This document shows positions 7,963 through 16,560 of a stretch of DNA of 33,935 bases, in pieces (the first letter of the stretch is position 1; the number at the start of each line of letters is the position of its first letter). The notes beneath the pieces were generated by a model. That model worked only from the letters and a program-made list of their open reading frames with translations. It searched no databases and was not told the DNA's origin. Made by a program: the position numbers and the translations under genes. Source of the DNA: Anoxybacillus tepidamans PS2 (GTDB lineage Bacteria > Bacillota > Bacilli > Bacillales > Anoxybacillaceae); the NCBI RefSeq assembly GCF_000620165.1, contig NZ_JHVN01000026.1, positions 1-33,935 of the forward strand, given 5' to 3'.

Positions 7963-8869
7963 CAAACTCTCTATACATTTTCTTCTTTTTCGGCTGTGAT
8001 AAAAGGAACACTGTTGCGATAATGCATGCTGCTCCAACCGCTTGAAACAAACCAAACGAAACATGCAAAAATACAATAGATGCCGCTACAGCAGAAAGCG
8101 GTTCCACGCTTGAAAGCAAGCTCGATTCCGTCGGCGATAGATGGCGAATGCTTTCAACAAATAATAGAAAAGCAATCAATGTGCCAAATATAACTACAAA
8201 TAAAACAAGCAGCCATGTGTCAATCCCGAAAACGATGTTCGCTGGAAAAACGGAAGGAATGATCAGACACATTGCTGTTCCCCCCACAATCATTCCCCAT
8301 CCAACCACAATCATTGAATTCCATTTTTTCAGCAGCTGGGCGGACGATAACGTATAAAACGCCAAGGCAATGCCGGACAAAATCCCCCAGATAACGGAAA
8401 TGATCGAAACTGCCAATTGGCTTGTCGTTCCGTTGGTCATTAATAAAAACGTGCCGACCAGCGCTAATAAAATAGCCAAGCTTATTTGTTTCGACGGTTT
8501 TTCCCTCTGTTTGATCATAGAGTAGAGCACAATATAAATAGGGGCTAAATATTGTAATAATGTTGCTGTCGCTGCATTGCCTGTAGCAATGGAAGCAAAG
8601 TACGTATATTGCACACCGAGCATGCCAATAAGGCCAAACCATAGCAAATGCCAAGCGCTTTGTTTGTCGCGCCAAATGGAGAAAGGTTTCAATCCTTTGA
8701 AAGCGCCCAACAACACCAGCACAATCCCAGCAAGCACCATACGTACAGCAACAAGCCACTCAGCAGTCACTTGCTTTTCCTGAAACAATATTTGCGCCGC
8801 TGTTCCCGATAATCCCCAAAGAGCGGCCCCCGTAACGACCATGGCTAATCCTTTGGCTCGATTCGACAT
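7949..8869 (-). CDS. EamA/DMT-superfamily transporter (second gene of pair)
   Basis: This is a 306-residue inner-membrane protein with about ten hydrophobic helices in two repeated EamA halves. The first half carries ALWGLSGTAAQ near residue 16 and the second a GxxLAF-like helix near 165. Family members export amino acids, metabolites or drugs. The substrate cannot be inferred. The ATG at 8869 has a GGGGGAGAG site. It lies 27 bases after its upstream paralogue and the two form an operon. The C-terminal tail is basic (QPKKKKMYREFETGM). Confidence 0.88.
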   Translation of the reverse strand: MSNRAKGLAMVVTGAALWGLSGTAAQILFQEKQVTAEWLVAVRMVLAGIVLVLLGAFKGLKPFSIWRDKQSAWHLLWFGLIGMLGVQYTYFASIATGNAATATLLQYLAPIYIVLYSMIKQREKPSKQISLAILLALVGTFLLMTNGTTSQLAVSIISVIWGILSGIALAFYTLSSAQLLKKWNSMIVVGWGMIVGGTAMCLIIPSVFPANIVFGIDTWLLVLFVVIFGTLIAFLLFVESIRHLSPTESSLLSSVEPLSAVAASIVFLHVSFGLFQAVGAACIIATVFLLSQPKKKKMYREFETGM

Positions 8870-8896
8870 CGTTTCTCTCCCCCTACGTTGCTAGGA

Positions 8897-9772
8897 CTAT
8901 CGTTTTTCGCTAAACACCGCAATCACAACTCCGGCAATGATAAGGGCTCCCCCGCTCCAAAATGCCCCGCTTAACTGTTCATGCAAAAACAGCCAGCCAC
9001 ACAGCGAGCCAACAAGCGGCTGGAAAAAGAAAAACAGCGATCCGACTCCCGCGTCCATCAATTCCATTCCCTTGTTCCAAAGAAAAAACGCTCCCGCTGT
9101 GGACACAACCCCGAGATATAGAATCCCCAAAACAATCGAAGTGTTGAACAAAGTAATCGTTTGTTCAGACAACTCCCAAATCATGATAGGGGTTGTGCAT
9201 ACAAACGCAATGAAAATGGCATATGTTGTGACAACTAAAATTGGAAGTCGGACAGAAGCCACTTTCACTAGGACAGATAATAGCGCCCATGTGAGCGCTG
9301 CTCCTACTAGCATCATATTTCCCCAAAATGTAGATTCCCCGCTGCGGTCTAAACCGATCACTACAACAACTCCCGCCGTCGCCAACAACAGAGCCAACAG
9401 TTTTCTTGCCGTGATCGCTTCTGCTAAAATCCATCTTGCAAACAACACGATAAAAGCTGGAGTAGCTGATGTAATTAACGCTCCTGTATGCGCATCTGAC
9501 CATTTCGTGCCAATAAACTGACATGAAATAGAGATGACGTAACCGATGATGCCGATCCATCCAATGAGCAGCCAGTCTCGTTTTTCGATAGAAAACGTCG
9601 TTTTCTGAACCTTTAAAACGAACAATAAAACGCTAAAAGCAACGGCATAGCGAAGCCATACAAGTGTAAACGGTGGAATATAGTCAAGTACGTACTTACT
9701 GATGACGTACATCCCACCCCAAATGCCTGCCGCAAGAGATAAATACAATGAACCAAACAATGACTTCTTCAT
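8897..9772 (-). CDS. EamA/DMT-superfamily transporter (first gene of pair)
   Basis: This is a 291-residue membrane protein with ten predicted helices in two EamA repeats. The N-terminal repeat contains AAGIWGGMYVISK, and the C-terminal repeat ends VVIAVFSEKR. The frame stays open to 9856. The ATG at 9772 is chosen because GGAGG precedes it and the protein then begins MKKSLFGSLYLS, right before helix 1. The region upstream is not coding but a structured leader with a 15-codon reading frame. Expression may therefore be induced by a condition that stalls ribosomes. The substrate is unknown. Confidence 0.88.
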   Translation of the reverse strand: MKKSLFGSLYLSLAAGIWGGMYVISKYVLDYIPPFTLVWLRYAVAFSVLLFVLKVQKTTFSIEKRDWLLIGWIGIIGYVISISCQFIGTKWSDAHTGALITSATPAFIVLFARWILAEAITARKLLALLLATAGVVVVIGLDRSGESTFWGNMMLVGAALTWALLSVLVKVASVRLPILVVTTYAIFIAFVCTTPIMIWELSEQTITLFNTSIVLGILYLGVVSTAGAFFLWNKGMELMDAGVGSLFFFFQPLVGSLCGWLFLHEQLSGAFWSGGALIIAGVVIAVFSEKR

Positions 9773-9781
9773 TTCGATCAA

Positions 9782-9859
9782 CCTCCGTCTTTCGTAAGCT
9801 TTTTCCCACGGAAGACGAAGCGCGCAAGTTAGCCGCTTGCTTCGCCTTAGAAGCAAGCG
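9782..9859 (-). promoter_or_regulatory. Candidate translational attenuator before the EamA operon
   Basis: Several foldings of the minus-strand leader exclude each other. Hairpin A is a perfect 10-bp stem (9859-9850 with 9843-9834), and its six-base loop holds the stop codon of the upstream ORF. An alternative pairs CGAAGC (9844-9839) with GCTTCG (9821-9816). Near the gene, CTTCCGT (9814-9808) can pair with ACGGAGG (9788-9782), which hides the ribosome binding site. CGTCTT (9817-9812) can instead pair with AAGACG (9791-9786), which leaves it free. The pairings are visible, but control by ribosome stalling is inferred. Confidence 0.55.
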
Positions 9860-9894
9860 TTTGGTTGGTCGTTTTCAAACAAGTTGAAATACAT
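9847..9894 (-). CDS. Upstream leader ORF of 15 codons (MYFNLFENDQPNACF)
   Basis: This short frame begins with ATG at 9894, six bases after a strong AAGGGGG ribosome binding site. It ends with TAA at 9849-9847, inside the loop of a perfect 10-bp hairpin. Its last four codons form the 5' arm of that hairpin, so a terminating or stalled ribosome must open it. This is the layout of leader peptides in attenuation systems such as those of erm and cat genes. I do not recognise the peptide. It probably acts in cis through its translation. Confidence 0.55.
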   Translation of the reverse strand: MYFNLFENDQPNACF

Positions 9895-9930
9895 ATGCGT
9901 TCCCCCTTCTAAATACAGTTGCTTTGTTTC

Positions 9931-9958
9931 ATTGTATCAAATTTTTCTTCTTTTTCCA
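9931..9958 (-). promoter_or_regulatory. Probable promoter of the EamA operon
   Basis: On the minus strand an extended -10, TGATACAAT (hexamer 9936-9931), has a weak -35 TGGAAA 16 bases upstream (9958-9953). It places the transcript start about 30 bases before the leader ORF. Confidence 0.5.
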
Positions 9959-10046
9959 TTCTGTTTTTTTCAAAGAATAGCTTTTCCTTTTACAGGAAAC
10001 ACTAGTATCCTAGTTCTAAACATCTAATTAAGGAAGGTGGCCTGTT

Positions 10047-11135
10047 GTGAAGGGATATCCATTAAGCATCGTACAATTAGCTTTCGTTTTGATGCTATCG
10101 ATCGGTTTAATGAATCATGTCATCGTTATTCCGCTTTTGTTAGATGTTGCAAAACGCGATGCATGGATTTCCGCCATCTTAACGCTCGGCCTGCTTCCGA
10201 TATTGGTTGTTCTTTTATACGTTGTAATGCGACAGTCAAAGCAAGTCAATCTATTTATATGGCTAAAAACCGAATTCTCAATTGTTGTTGCATACATTGT
10301 AGCATTTTTTGGCACTCTATTATTACTCGTGATCAGCTATGTCACATTAAAAGATACAGTGACATTTACAACAACAACTTATTTAACATCAACCCCCAAC
10401 TGGGCAATTGCGCTTGTCTTTTCAGGTCTTTGTTTTTACAACGCTTATTTAGGTATTGACTCGATCGCAAAAACGTCGGGCATTATTTTGCCGTTTGTTG
10501 TTATTTTCGGTATTTTCGTCATGATAACAACAACTCCTCACAAAGATTATTCATTGTTAAAGCCTATTATGGAAAATGGATGGGATCCTGTGTTGCGCGG
10601 AATGGTTTATACAGGAGCAGGATATGTCGAAATTTTAATGATCTTATTTCTCCAACACCGCCTGCAACCGCGGTTCCCATTTGTCGCGCTTCTCGCTATT
10701 GCAATTGCGGCGGCAAGTTTAAGCATCGGGCCAACGATCGGCGCGATTATCGAGTTCGGTCCGGAAAAAGCGATGTCATTTCGCTATCCCGCCTTTGAAC
10801 AATGGCGGTTGATTAGTTTAGGAACATATATTGAGCATATGGATTTTCTTTCGATTTACCAATGGATATCGGGGGCGTTTATTCGCATTTCGCTCGCAAC
10901 AGCTCTCATTTTGGAGCTGTTTGCGATCACAAACCAACAAACGCGGCGCTGGGTGTTAATTGTCGTCTATATTGCCATTTTCTCCGCCATACTTCTCCCG
11001 GTCAGCGACCCTATGTTTTTACAGTTGTTAAATCGATTTGTTTTGCCGTTATCGTTATGGCTCATGCTAGGTATGTCTGTCTTGCTCGCAATGTTGGCGC
11101 TCATTTCGCATATTAAAACAAGGAGAGGATCATGA
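10047..11135 (+). CDS. GerAB-type spore germination receptor subunit B (amino acid permease fold)
   Basis: This is the membrane subunit of a nutrient germinant receptor. It belongs to the APC superfamily and is thought to bind the germinant. The 362 residues form about ten hydrophobic helices, beginning at SIVQLAFVLMLSIGL, with the family's loop PIMENGWDPVLRGM near 175-190. The GTG start at 10047 follows AAGGAAGG. It is the first gene of the operon and overlaps the A subunit by four bases (ATGA). Expression would be expected in the forespore under sigma G. The upstream region shows no convincing sigma G promoter. Confidence 0.88.
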   Translation: MKGYPLSIVQLAFVLMLSIGLMNHVIVIPLLLDVAKRDAWISAILTLGLLPILVVLLYVVMRQSKQVNLFIWLKTEFSIVVAYIVAFFGTLLLLVISYVTLKDTVTFTTTTYLTSTPNWAIALVFSGLCFYNAYLGIDSIAKTSGIILPFVVIFGIFVMITTTPHKDYSLLKPIMENGWDPVLRGMVYTGAGYVEILMILFLQHRLQPRFPFVALLAIAIAAASLSIGPTIGAIIEFGPEKAMSFRYPAFEQWRLISLGTYIEHMDFLSIYQWISGAFIRISLATALILELFAITNQQTRRWVLIVVYIAIFSAILLPVSDPMFLQLLNRFVLPLSLWLMLGMSVLLAMLALISHIKTRRGS

Positions 11136-12664
11136 TGCATCAAATTCCGCTACGAGCAGCACAGTCGCAGCAAGCACCCAATGATCGGACCGGTCAAGAA
11201 ACGATTATCGTTACAGAAGAATCGCTGCGGCATTTTTATTCCCGCTGTAAAGACGTCGCTATCATCACTTCGGTTATTCAACCGGCAAGAAGCGCAAGCC
11301 GATCACTGACCGTTACCTTCGTCTATTGCGAGGAGCTTTGTGATTCCCATCAAATCAGGCAAGTCATTTTTCCTCTGTTTCAAGAAATGTGCCGAGATTA
11401 TCCATGCGATACAGTCGAGGGAATCCAAGCGTACAAGCTTATGCCGATGTATCTCCTTGGCAAAGAAGTGCGCATTGATGATATGAACTACCTACTATTT
11501 AATGGCGATTTGCTTATTTATTTTCAAGAAGCCGATGCATTATTCTCAGTGACGCTTGCAAATCCGCCGAACCGCAGTCCCGAAGAGCCGAACACCGAGG
11601 TATCCATTCGCGGCCCAAAGGACGGATTCATTGAAGAAATTGCAAAAAACGTCGCCTTAATCCGCAAACGGGTAAAATCCGAACAATTATGCTACGAATT
11701 ATTCGTTGTCGGCAGAAGGACCCAAACAAAAATAGGGCTCATGTATATGAAGGATATCACCAATCCGGAAATGATTGATGAAGTGCGACAGCGAATATTA
11801 ACATTAAATATGGATTCTATCACAAGTACGAACCAGCTTGAAGAATTAATCGCCGATCGACGCTTTACCTTATTCCCTTTACTTGGATACACTGGAAGAG
11901 CTGATTATGCTGTAAACAATTTGTTAAACGGACGCTTTCTTCTGCTAGTCGATGGAGCGCCCACCGTCTTGATCGGACCTGCCAATTTAACATTTTTATT
12001 GAATACGTCGGAAGATAACAATACTGCCTTTTTCTTTGTTGTATTCCAACGAATATTGCGACTGCTTGGGATTTCTGTTTCGATTTATTTGCCGGGGTTT
12101 TGGATTTGTCTCACATCGTTTCACCAATACGAGCTCCCTTTTACATTGCTGGCAACCATCGTCTTGTCGCGCCAAGGCGTTCCGCTTCCAGTGACGCTTG
12201 AAATGTTTCTCATGCTGGCATTGTTTGAAATTTTTAAAGAAGCCGGTATGAGGCTGCCGCTTGCAGTTGGACAAACGTTATCAGTCGTTGGAGGTCTCAT
12301 TATCGGACAAGCGGCGATCGACGCTGGATTGGCCGCTCCTCCAACCCTCGTCGTCGCTGCGATTGCCGTAGTCGCTACGTTTACGCTCGTAAACCAAAAT
12401 TTATCAGGAGCGGTGACAGTATTGCGGTTCATCGTTCTTGTTTTTTCGGCGCTTTTTGGACTGTTTGGATTTATCGTTTCGCTCTTTTTATTGCTAACAT
12501 ATGTCGTCAACCTAACATCATTTGGCGTTCCGTACTTAAGACCGCTGTCGCCGCCAAGCATGGATATCTTGAAAGTTCTCATTCCAAGCGGTTGGAAAAA
12601 ATTTAAAAAACGTCCAGGATTATTGTCCCCACGCGATGATACACCAAGAGGGGGGAACAACTAG
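11132..12664 (+). CDS. GerAA-type spore germination receptor subunit A
   Basis: This is the large subunit of the receptor, in the inner membrane of the spore. Of 510 residues, about the first 270 form the soluble N-terminal domain, including FVYCEELCDSHQI and RGPKDGFIEEIAKNVALIRKR-type motifs typical of the family. The C-terminal part has four to five helices and ends in PYLRPLSPPSMDILKVLIPS, as in GerA proteins. ATG at 11132 follows AGGAGAGG and overlaps the subunit B stop codon. A second ATG directly follows it. The length is slightly above the usual 480-490. Confidence 0.9.
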   Translation: MMHQIPLRAAQSQQAPNDRTGQETIIVTEESLRHFYSRCKDVAIITSVIQPARSASRSLTVTFVYCEELCDSHQIRQVIFPLFQEMCRDYPCDTVEGIQAYKLMPMYLLGKEVRIDDMNYLLFNGDLLIYFQEADALFSVTLANPPNRSPEEPNTEVSIRGPKDGFIEEIAKNVALIRKRVKSEQLCYELFVVGRRTQTKIGLMYMKDITNPEMIDEVRQRILTLNMDSITSTNQLEELIADRRFTLFPLLGYTGRADYAVNNLLNGRFLLLVDGAPTVLIGPANLTFLLNTSEDNNTAFFFVVFQRILRLLGISVSIYLPGFWICLTSFHQYELPFTLLATIVLSRQGVPLPVTLEMFLMLALFEIFKEAGMRLPLAVGQTLSVVGGLIIGQAAIDAGLAAPPTLVVAAIAVVATFTLVNQNLSGAVTVLRFIVLVFSALFGLFGFIVSLFLLLTYVVNLTSFGVPYLRPLSPPSMDILKVLIPSGWKKFKKRPGLLSPRDDTPRGGNN

Positions 12665-13800
12665 TGCTGAAACGAGCGATCCCCTTTTTTCTCTCTTCAA
12701 TGCTGCTTGCAGGCTGCTGGGGAATGAAAGATATTGACCATGTTGTCTACGTTCATGCGATCGGCGTCGATTATAAAGATCATAAGTTTATCGTTTATGT
12801 GCAATTTATTAACTTTACCGGACTCGCTAAAGCAAACGCGGGCGGCGGACAGCAAAAAGTGAGCACAGCCGTTGGCAAAGCAACGGGAGAAACATTCAAC
12901 ATTGTAACAGACAATATTTATCCTTCTGTTCAGCAAATGGTATCATGGGGGCACGTCAAAGGAATCGTGTTCACAGAGCGGGCATTAAAGCATGCTCCGC
13001 TTAAAGACGTGTTCGATGTGCTCGACCGTTACAGCGAAATTCGCCACACCCTTTGGGTATATGCGACAAAAGAACCGATTGATGAACTGTTTTCTACCGT
13101 TCCGTTATTGCAAGCATCCGTCTACTTTTCTTTGCTCGCTAACCCGGAAGATATTTTTCAGCAAAATTCGTTCATCCGTCCGATCCGTCTTAATCGCTTT
13201 TTAGCAGATGCCAACGAACCAGGAAAAACGGTGCGAATTCCTTATCTCAGCGTTTCAAAAACGCATTGGGAAGAAAATAATAAAACAAAAACGATGCTAT
13301 CTGCATCAGGCATTTGCTTTGTGCGCCACTTTCATCTGCAAACATGCACCAACCGTTCAAAACTAAAAGGGATTCGCTGGGTCGAAAAAGATATTTCCCG
13401 TACACCGATTTATGTTAAGAAAGGAAAACGGACTGTCGCCTCGATTGTCGTGTTAGGTCCCAAATCGAAAATTTCTTACAAAATGAGTGGAACTATTCCG
13501 CACTTTACTGTCGAAGTCAAAGCAAAGGGAAGCGTTATTGAATTGCGGGAGCAACTAACGGAAAAGCAACTAATCAAGTTAGCCCAAAAAACGGTCGAAA
13601 AGGAAATACGACAGCTGTATCAATTAGGAAAAGCACATAATATTGATGTGTTGAATCTCTCTGAAACCATGTATCAACAAAATCCTAACGATTGGAAAAA
13701 AGTAAGCGTGAACGGGAAAATTCCTTTAGAAAAGGATACGCTAAAAACCGTAAAGGTCAGTCTATCTATCGATACATCGGGGACAAGAAAGCTCAAATAA
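12664..13800 (+). CDS. GerAC-type germination receptor lipoprotein subunit C
   Basis: This is the lipoprotein subunit on the outer face of the spore inner membrane. The signal sequence ends in the lipobox LLAG-C18, the predicted lipid-modified cysteine. It is followed by CWGMKDIDHVVYVHAIGVD, a typical GerAC start. The 378 residues match the family length. The GTG start shares its G with the TAG stop of subunit A and has AGAGGGGGGAA upstream, so translation is coupled. The gene order in this operon is B-A-C, unlike the A-B-C of gerA and yndDEF. Confidence 0.9.
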   Translation: MLKRAIPFFLSSMLLAGCWGMKDIDHVVYVHAIGVDYKDHKFIVYVQFINFTGLAKANAGGGQQKVSTAVGKATGETFNIVTDNIYPSVQQMVSWGHVKGIVFTERALKHAPLKDVFDVLDRYSEIRHTLWVYATKEPIDELFSTVPLLQASVYFSLLANPEDIFQQNSFIRPIRLNRFLADANEPGKTVRIPYLSVSKTHWEENNKTKTMLSASGICFVRHFHLQTCTNRSKLKGIRWVEKDISRTPIYVKKGKRTVASIVVLGPKSKISYKMSGTIPHFTVEVKAKGSVIELREQLTEKQLIKLAQKTVEKEIRQLYQLGKAHNIDVLNLSETMYQQNPNDWKKVSVNGKIPLEKDTLKTVKVSLSIDTSGTRKLK

Positions 13801-13802
13801 AG

Positions 13803-13823
13803 AGAGGCGATTAATTCGCCTCT
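13803..13823. terminator. Hairpin between convergent ger operon and DUF6501-like gene
   Basis: AGAGGCGA (13803-13810) pairs with TCGCCTCT (13816-13823). The T-rich side lies on the minus strand. The last codons of the opposing gene form part of the stem, and its stop codon is in the loop. Confidence 0.6.
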
Positions 13824-14017
13824 TCAAAATAATCTTTATAAAATCCGCCAATTTTTCCAGTGTTATCAATGATAAAATAAAAATCGTCCGTCTCGTTTTT
13901 CACCTCGTACGTTTGCCCCGGAGTTAACACGCGATTCACGACGTATTTTTCCGCATTTGTGTGAATGCATTTTACTTTCTTAATAGTTGGACGCTCTAAC
14001 CAAGTATGGTGAATCAT
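13811..14017 (-). CDS. Small conserved Bacillaceae protein (DUF6501-like)
   Basis: This is a 68-residue soluble protein beginning MIHHTWLERPTIKKVKC. It has a basic N-terminal half and an acidic, aromatic C-terminal half that looks like a small beta-barrel (YEVKNETDDFYFIID, then GKIGGFYKDYFEE). I recall similar proteins listed as DUF6501, from memory and without a search. GGAGAG stands eight bases before the ATG. The function is unknown. It is a single-gene unit converging on the ger operon. Confidence 0.75.
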   Translation of the reverse strand: MIHHTWLERPTIKKVKCIHTNAEKYVVNRVLTPGQTYEVKNETDDFYFIIDNTGKIGGFYKDYFEEAN

Positions 14018-14074
14018 ATTACTGCTCTCCTTTTTTCTTTGATCATTGCTATCCCTATTTTAGCGATATTTTCC

Positions 14075-14233
14075 TTATTGAGCAATATGGCTTTTTCGTA
14101 TGTATTTTTGGTATAGTCCATACAAAACCGATGTTTTATACGTTTCTAATTTTCGTCTCTCTACCGGATGGCGGCGAATGCCCATCTCCTTTAGCTGTTG
14201 AACAAGCCAACCTTTTGACCCGAAATAAGCCAT
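14075..14233 (-). CDS. YflJ-like small protein (DUF2639)
   Basis: This is a 52-residue protein that starts MAYFGSKGWLVQQLKEMG and continues RRHPVERRKLETYKT. The short, basic, helix-rich product matches my memory of the YflJ/DUF2639 family, where the SKGW and HPVERRKLE blocks are conserved. AAAGGGGG stands six bases before the ATG. The C-terminal tail (KYIRKSHIAQ) is a little longer than in B. subtilis YflJ. The function of the family is unknown. The frame is too short for usual ORF cut-offs but is well supported. Confidence 0.78.
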   Translation of the reverse strand: MAYFGSKGWLVQQLKEMGIRRHPVERRKLETYKTSVLYGLYQKYIRKSHIAQ

Positions 14234-14299
14234 TGTAATCCCCCTTTTCTTAACTTGTCCTATACATATGACACCATCCCTTTTTTTAGAACAAAAAAT

Positions 14300-14329
14300 A
14301 CGGGGAAGCGTATTTCAACGCTGCCCCGT
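14300..14329 (-). terminator. Rho-independent terminator of the penicillin-binding protein gene
   Basis: On the minus strand, ACGGGG-C-AGCG pairs with CGCT-T-CCCCGT, followed by ATTTTTTG. It lies one base after the stop codon. Confidence 0.85.
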
Positions 14330-14330
14330 T

Positions 14331-16386
14331 TTATTCATCATGTTTATGATGTTTCCCTTTTTCCTTCCATTTCTTTTGTTTATGTTCGTGAAAATGTTTA
14401 TGTTCATGAAAAGGGTGGTATTTTGGCTTCCAGTCGCCCTTCCCTTGTTCATGCCTATTCTTTTCTTTTGGCTCTTCTTTCTTTTTCAATAGTGGCAATT
14501 CTTGCTTGATTGCAGGATATGAAAACCTATCGGCCGGCGTTCCTTCAAGAGCTTTCTCCATCATCTCTCGGAAAATCACCGCCACTGTTTGGCTGCTTGT
14601 TGTTTGTAAATAATGATCCTTATCTGTATTGTCATACCCAAGCCATACCGCCCCAACAAGGTTTGGAGTAAAACCGACAAACCACTGGTCCTTAACTCCG
14701 TTCACCCCGGCAATAGGGACTTGTGTGGAACCTGTTTTTCCGGCCAATTCTCTTCCAGGAATCGATGCACGCTGTCCCGTTCCCTCCCTTACAACACCTT
14801 CGAGGAGGAAAGTCATTTTTTGCGCCACCTCTTTTGTCGTGACTCTCACCTTCTTAGGGCGCCATTTAGCAATTTCATTCCCCTCGCGATCAATGATTTT
14901 TGTAATAATGTGCGCTTCCGTGCGCATACCTTCATTTGGAAACACTGAATATGCTTGTGCCATTTGCAACGGAGATACTCCGTGTTCCAGTCCACCTAGG
15001 GCAAGACCTAAGTAATGGTCAGCGGCTGTAAGAGGGATACCGAAACGTTTTGCAGCATCCACCCCTTTTTCAATTCCAATTTGATCAAGGAGCCAAACAG
15101 CCGGAACGTTAAGAGAATGAATAACCGCTTCATACATGGATACAGAGCCGCGGTACATATGGTCGTAATTTTCCGGACGATATCCGTTAAAATCAAACGG
15201 TTCATCTTTTAATTCGGCAAACACGCTATATCCCTGTTCTAGAGCCGGTGTATACACAGCAAGTGGTTTCATTGTCGAACCCGGCTGTCGCTTTAACTGT
15301 GTCGCTCGGTTAAAACCACGGAAAACGTGTTCTCCCCTTCCACCAATGAGCGCTGTAATCCCCCCCGTCCGCGGATCAAGCAGCACCGCCCCGCTCTGTA
15401 CCATTTGTCCATTTGTGCCTTCCGGAAATAACCGATCATTTTTGTAGACTTCCTCAAGTGCCTGTTGCATATGAGGATCGAGTTCTGTGTAGATGCGCAA
15501 ACCTCCAGAGAGCACTTCGTTTTGCGTTAAATGGTAACGGTTTACTGCTTCCTCAATAAGGGAGTCAACATAATATGGATAGTTTCCTTTATAAGGATCG
15601 CTCTTCTCTTTTTGTATGATAATTTTCTCTTGTTTGGCTCGCAGCAATGTTTTTTCGTCAATATACCCTTGTTCTTTCATTAGTTCTAGCACTATATTCC
15701 TTCTAGCAATAGCCTCTTTGTAATGCCTAACAGGTGATAAGGCTGAAGGAGCTTTAATCAGACCTGCAAGCAGCGCCGATTCGCTCACTGTCAACTCGGA
15801 AACATCCTTACCGAAATACGTTTCTGCCGCTTTTTTCACTCCCCAAGCTCCCTCACCAAAGTAAACACGGTTAACGTACATTTCTAAAATCTCTTTTTTC
15901 GAATACGTTTGCTCGATTTTTCTAGCGATAAACCACTCTTCCCACTTTCTGCGAAGCGTCTTTTCATTTGACAAAAATACGTTTTTCGCCAGCTGTTGCG
16001 TAATCGTACTTCCCCCCTTCGGCCCACTCTCCTGCTTGAATGTTGCGAACAAGCGCGCGCAATACCCCATGATAATCAACTCCATTGTGCTCATAAAAGC
16101 GACGATCCTCTGTTGCTACAACTGCTTCTAAAAAATGAGTGGGAATTTCCTCAATCTTCACTGCCTCCATTTTTGAATTTGATATTTTACTTGCGATCTT
16201 TCCGTTCTTGTCATAGATCATTGTTGCCGCTGGCAGCGGTGATTGGAGCGCACTGATATCTCTCGTGGCAATATACCATTTAATCCATATAAAGCTTCCG
16301 ACAATCAATAAGATGAATAAGGACAAACTCGCCCCTATGTATCGTTTTCTTTTCTTTTTCCTCTTTTCTAGCCGACTTTTTTCCAA
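14331..16386 (-). pseudogene. Class A penicillin-binding protein, frameshifted
   Basis: An intact gene would make a bifunctional peptidoglycan glycosyltransferase/transpeptidase of about 684 residues, similar in plan to B. subtilis PBP2c/2d. The TTG start at 16386 follows GGGGGGAGAG. The N-terminal frame has a membrane anchor (residues 18-36) and glycosyltransferase motif 1, ATEDRRFYEHNGVD. At a run of six C (16012-16017, G on the coding strand) the frame is lost. It would run 16386 to 15964 and end after 140 codons. Removing one G restores EGGSTITQQLAKN, glycosyltransferase motif 2. The rest is in the other frame, with transpeptidase motifs STMK, SLN and KTG. The C-terminal tail is rich in His and Lys. 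Real mutation, phase-variable tract and sequencing error cannot be told apart. Confidence 0.85.
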
Positions 16387-16540
16387 GCCACTCTCCCCCC
16401 GTATCCATGCCGTATATCAATGTTGTAGCGGTCTTAGGGACGCAACTAGCCAAATATACTTTAAAATGCGCTCTTTATTTCGCCGCATCTATATTTATTC
16501 GAGAGAAGTTGCTATTTTGTGTCTGTTTATAATAAGAAAA

Positions 16541-16559
16541 CCACCTTGTAAAAAGGTGG
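16541..16559 (-). terminator. Terminator of the MarR-HlyD-EmrB operon
   Basis: CCACCTT (16541-16547) pairs with AAGGTGG (16553-16559). On the minus strand a T-rich run follows. It begins immediately after the stop codon of the MFS gene. Confidence 0.8.
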
Positions 16560-16560
16560 C

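Noticed and set aside
8937-9521. Plus-strand open frame of 194 codons opposite the first EamA gene
   Set aside because: It is an antisense shadow of a membrane-protein gene with Thr/Pro/Asn-rich composition and no family resemblance.
9786-9859. Guanidine-II (mini-ykkC) riboswitch before the EamA exporter
   Set aside because: That class needs two small hairpins with ACGR loops. The loops here differ, and a leader ORF occupies the first stem.
9975-10007. Sigma G promoter for the germination operon (GAATA followed by CACTAGTA)
   Set aside because: The spacer is about 21 bases instead of 17-18, and the -10 fits poorly.
12121-12660. Minus-strand open frame of 179 codons opposite the GerAA-type gene
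   Set aside because: It is an antisense shadow of a clear germination gene, and its composition is unlike real proteins here.
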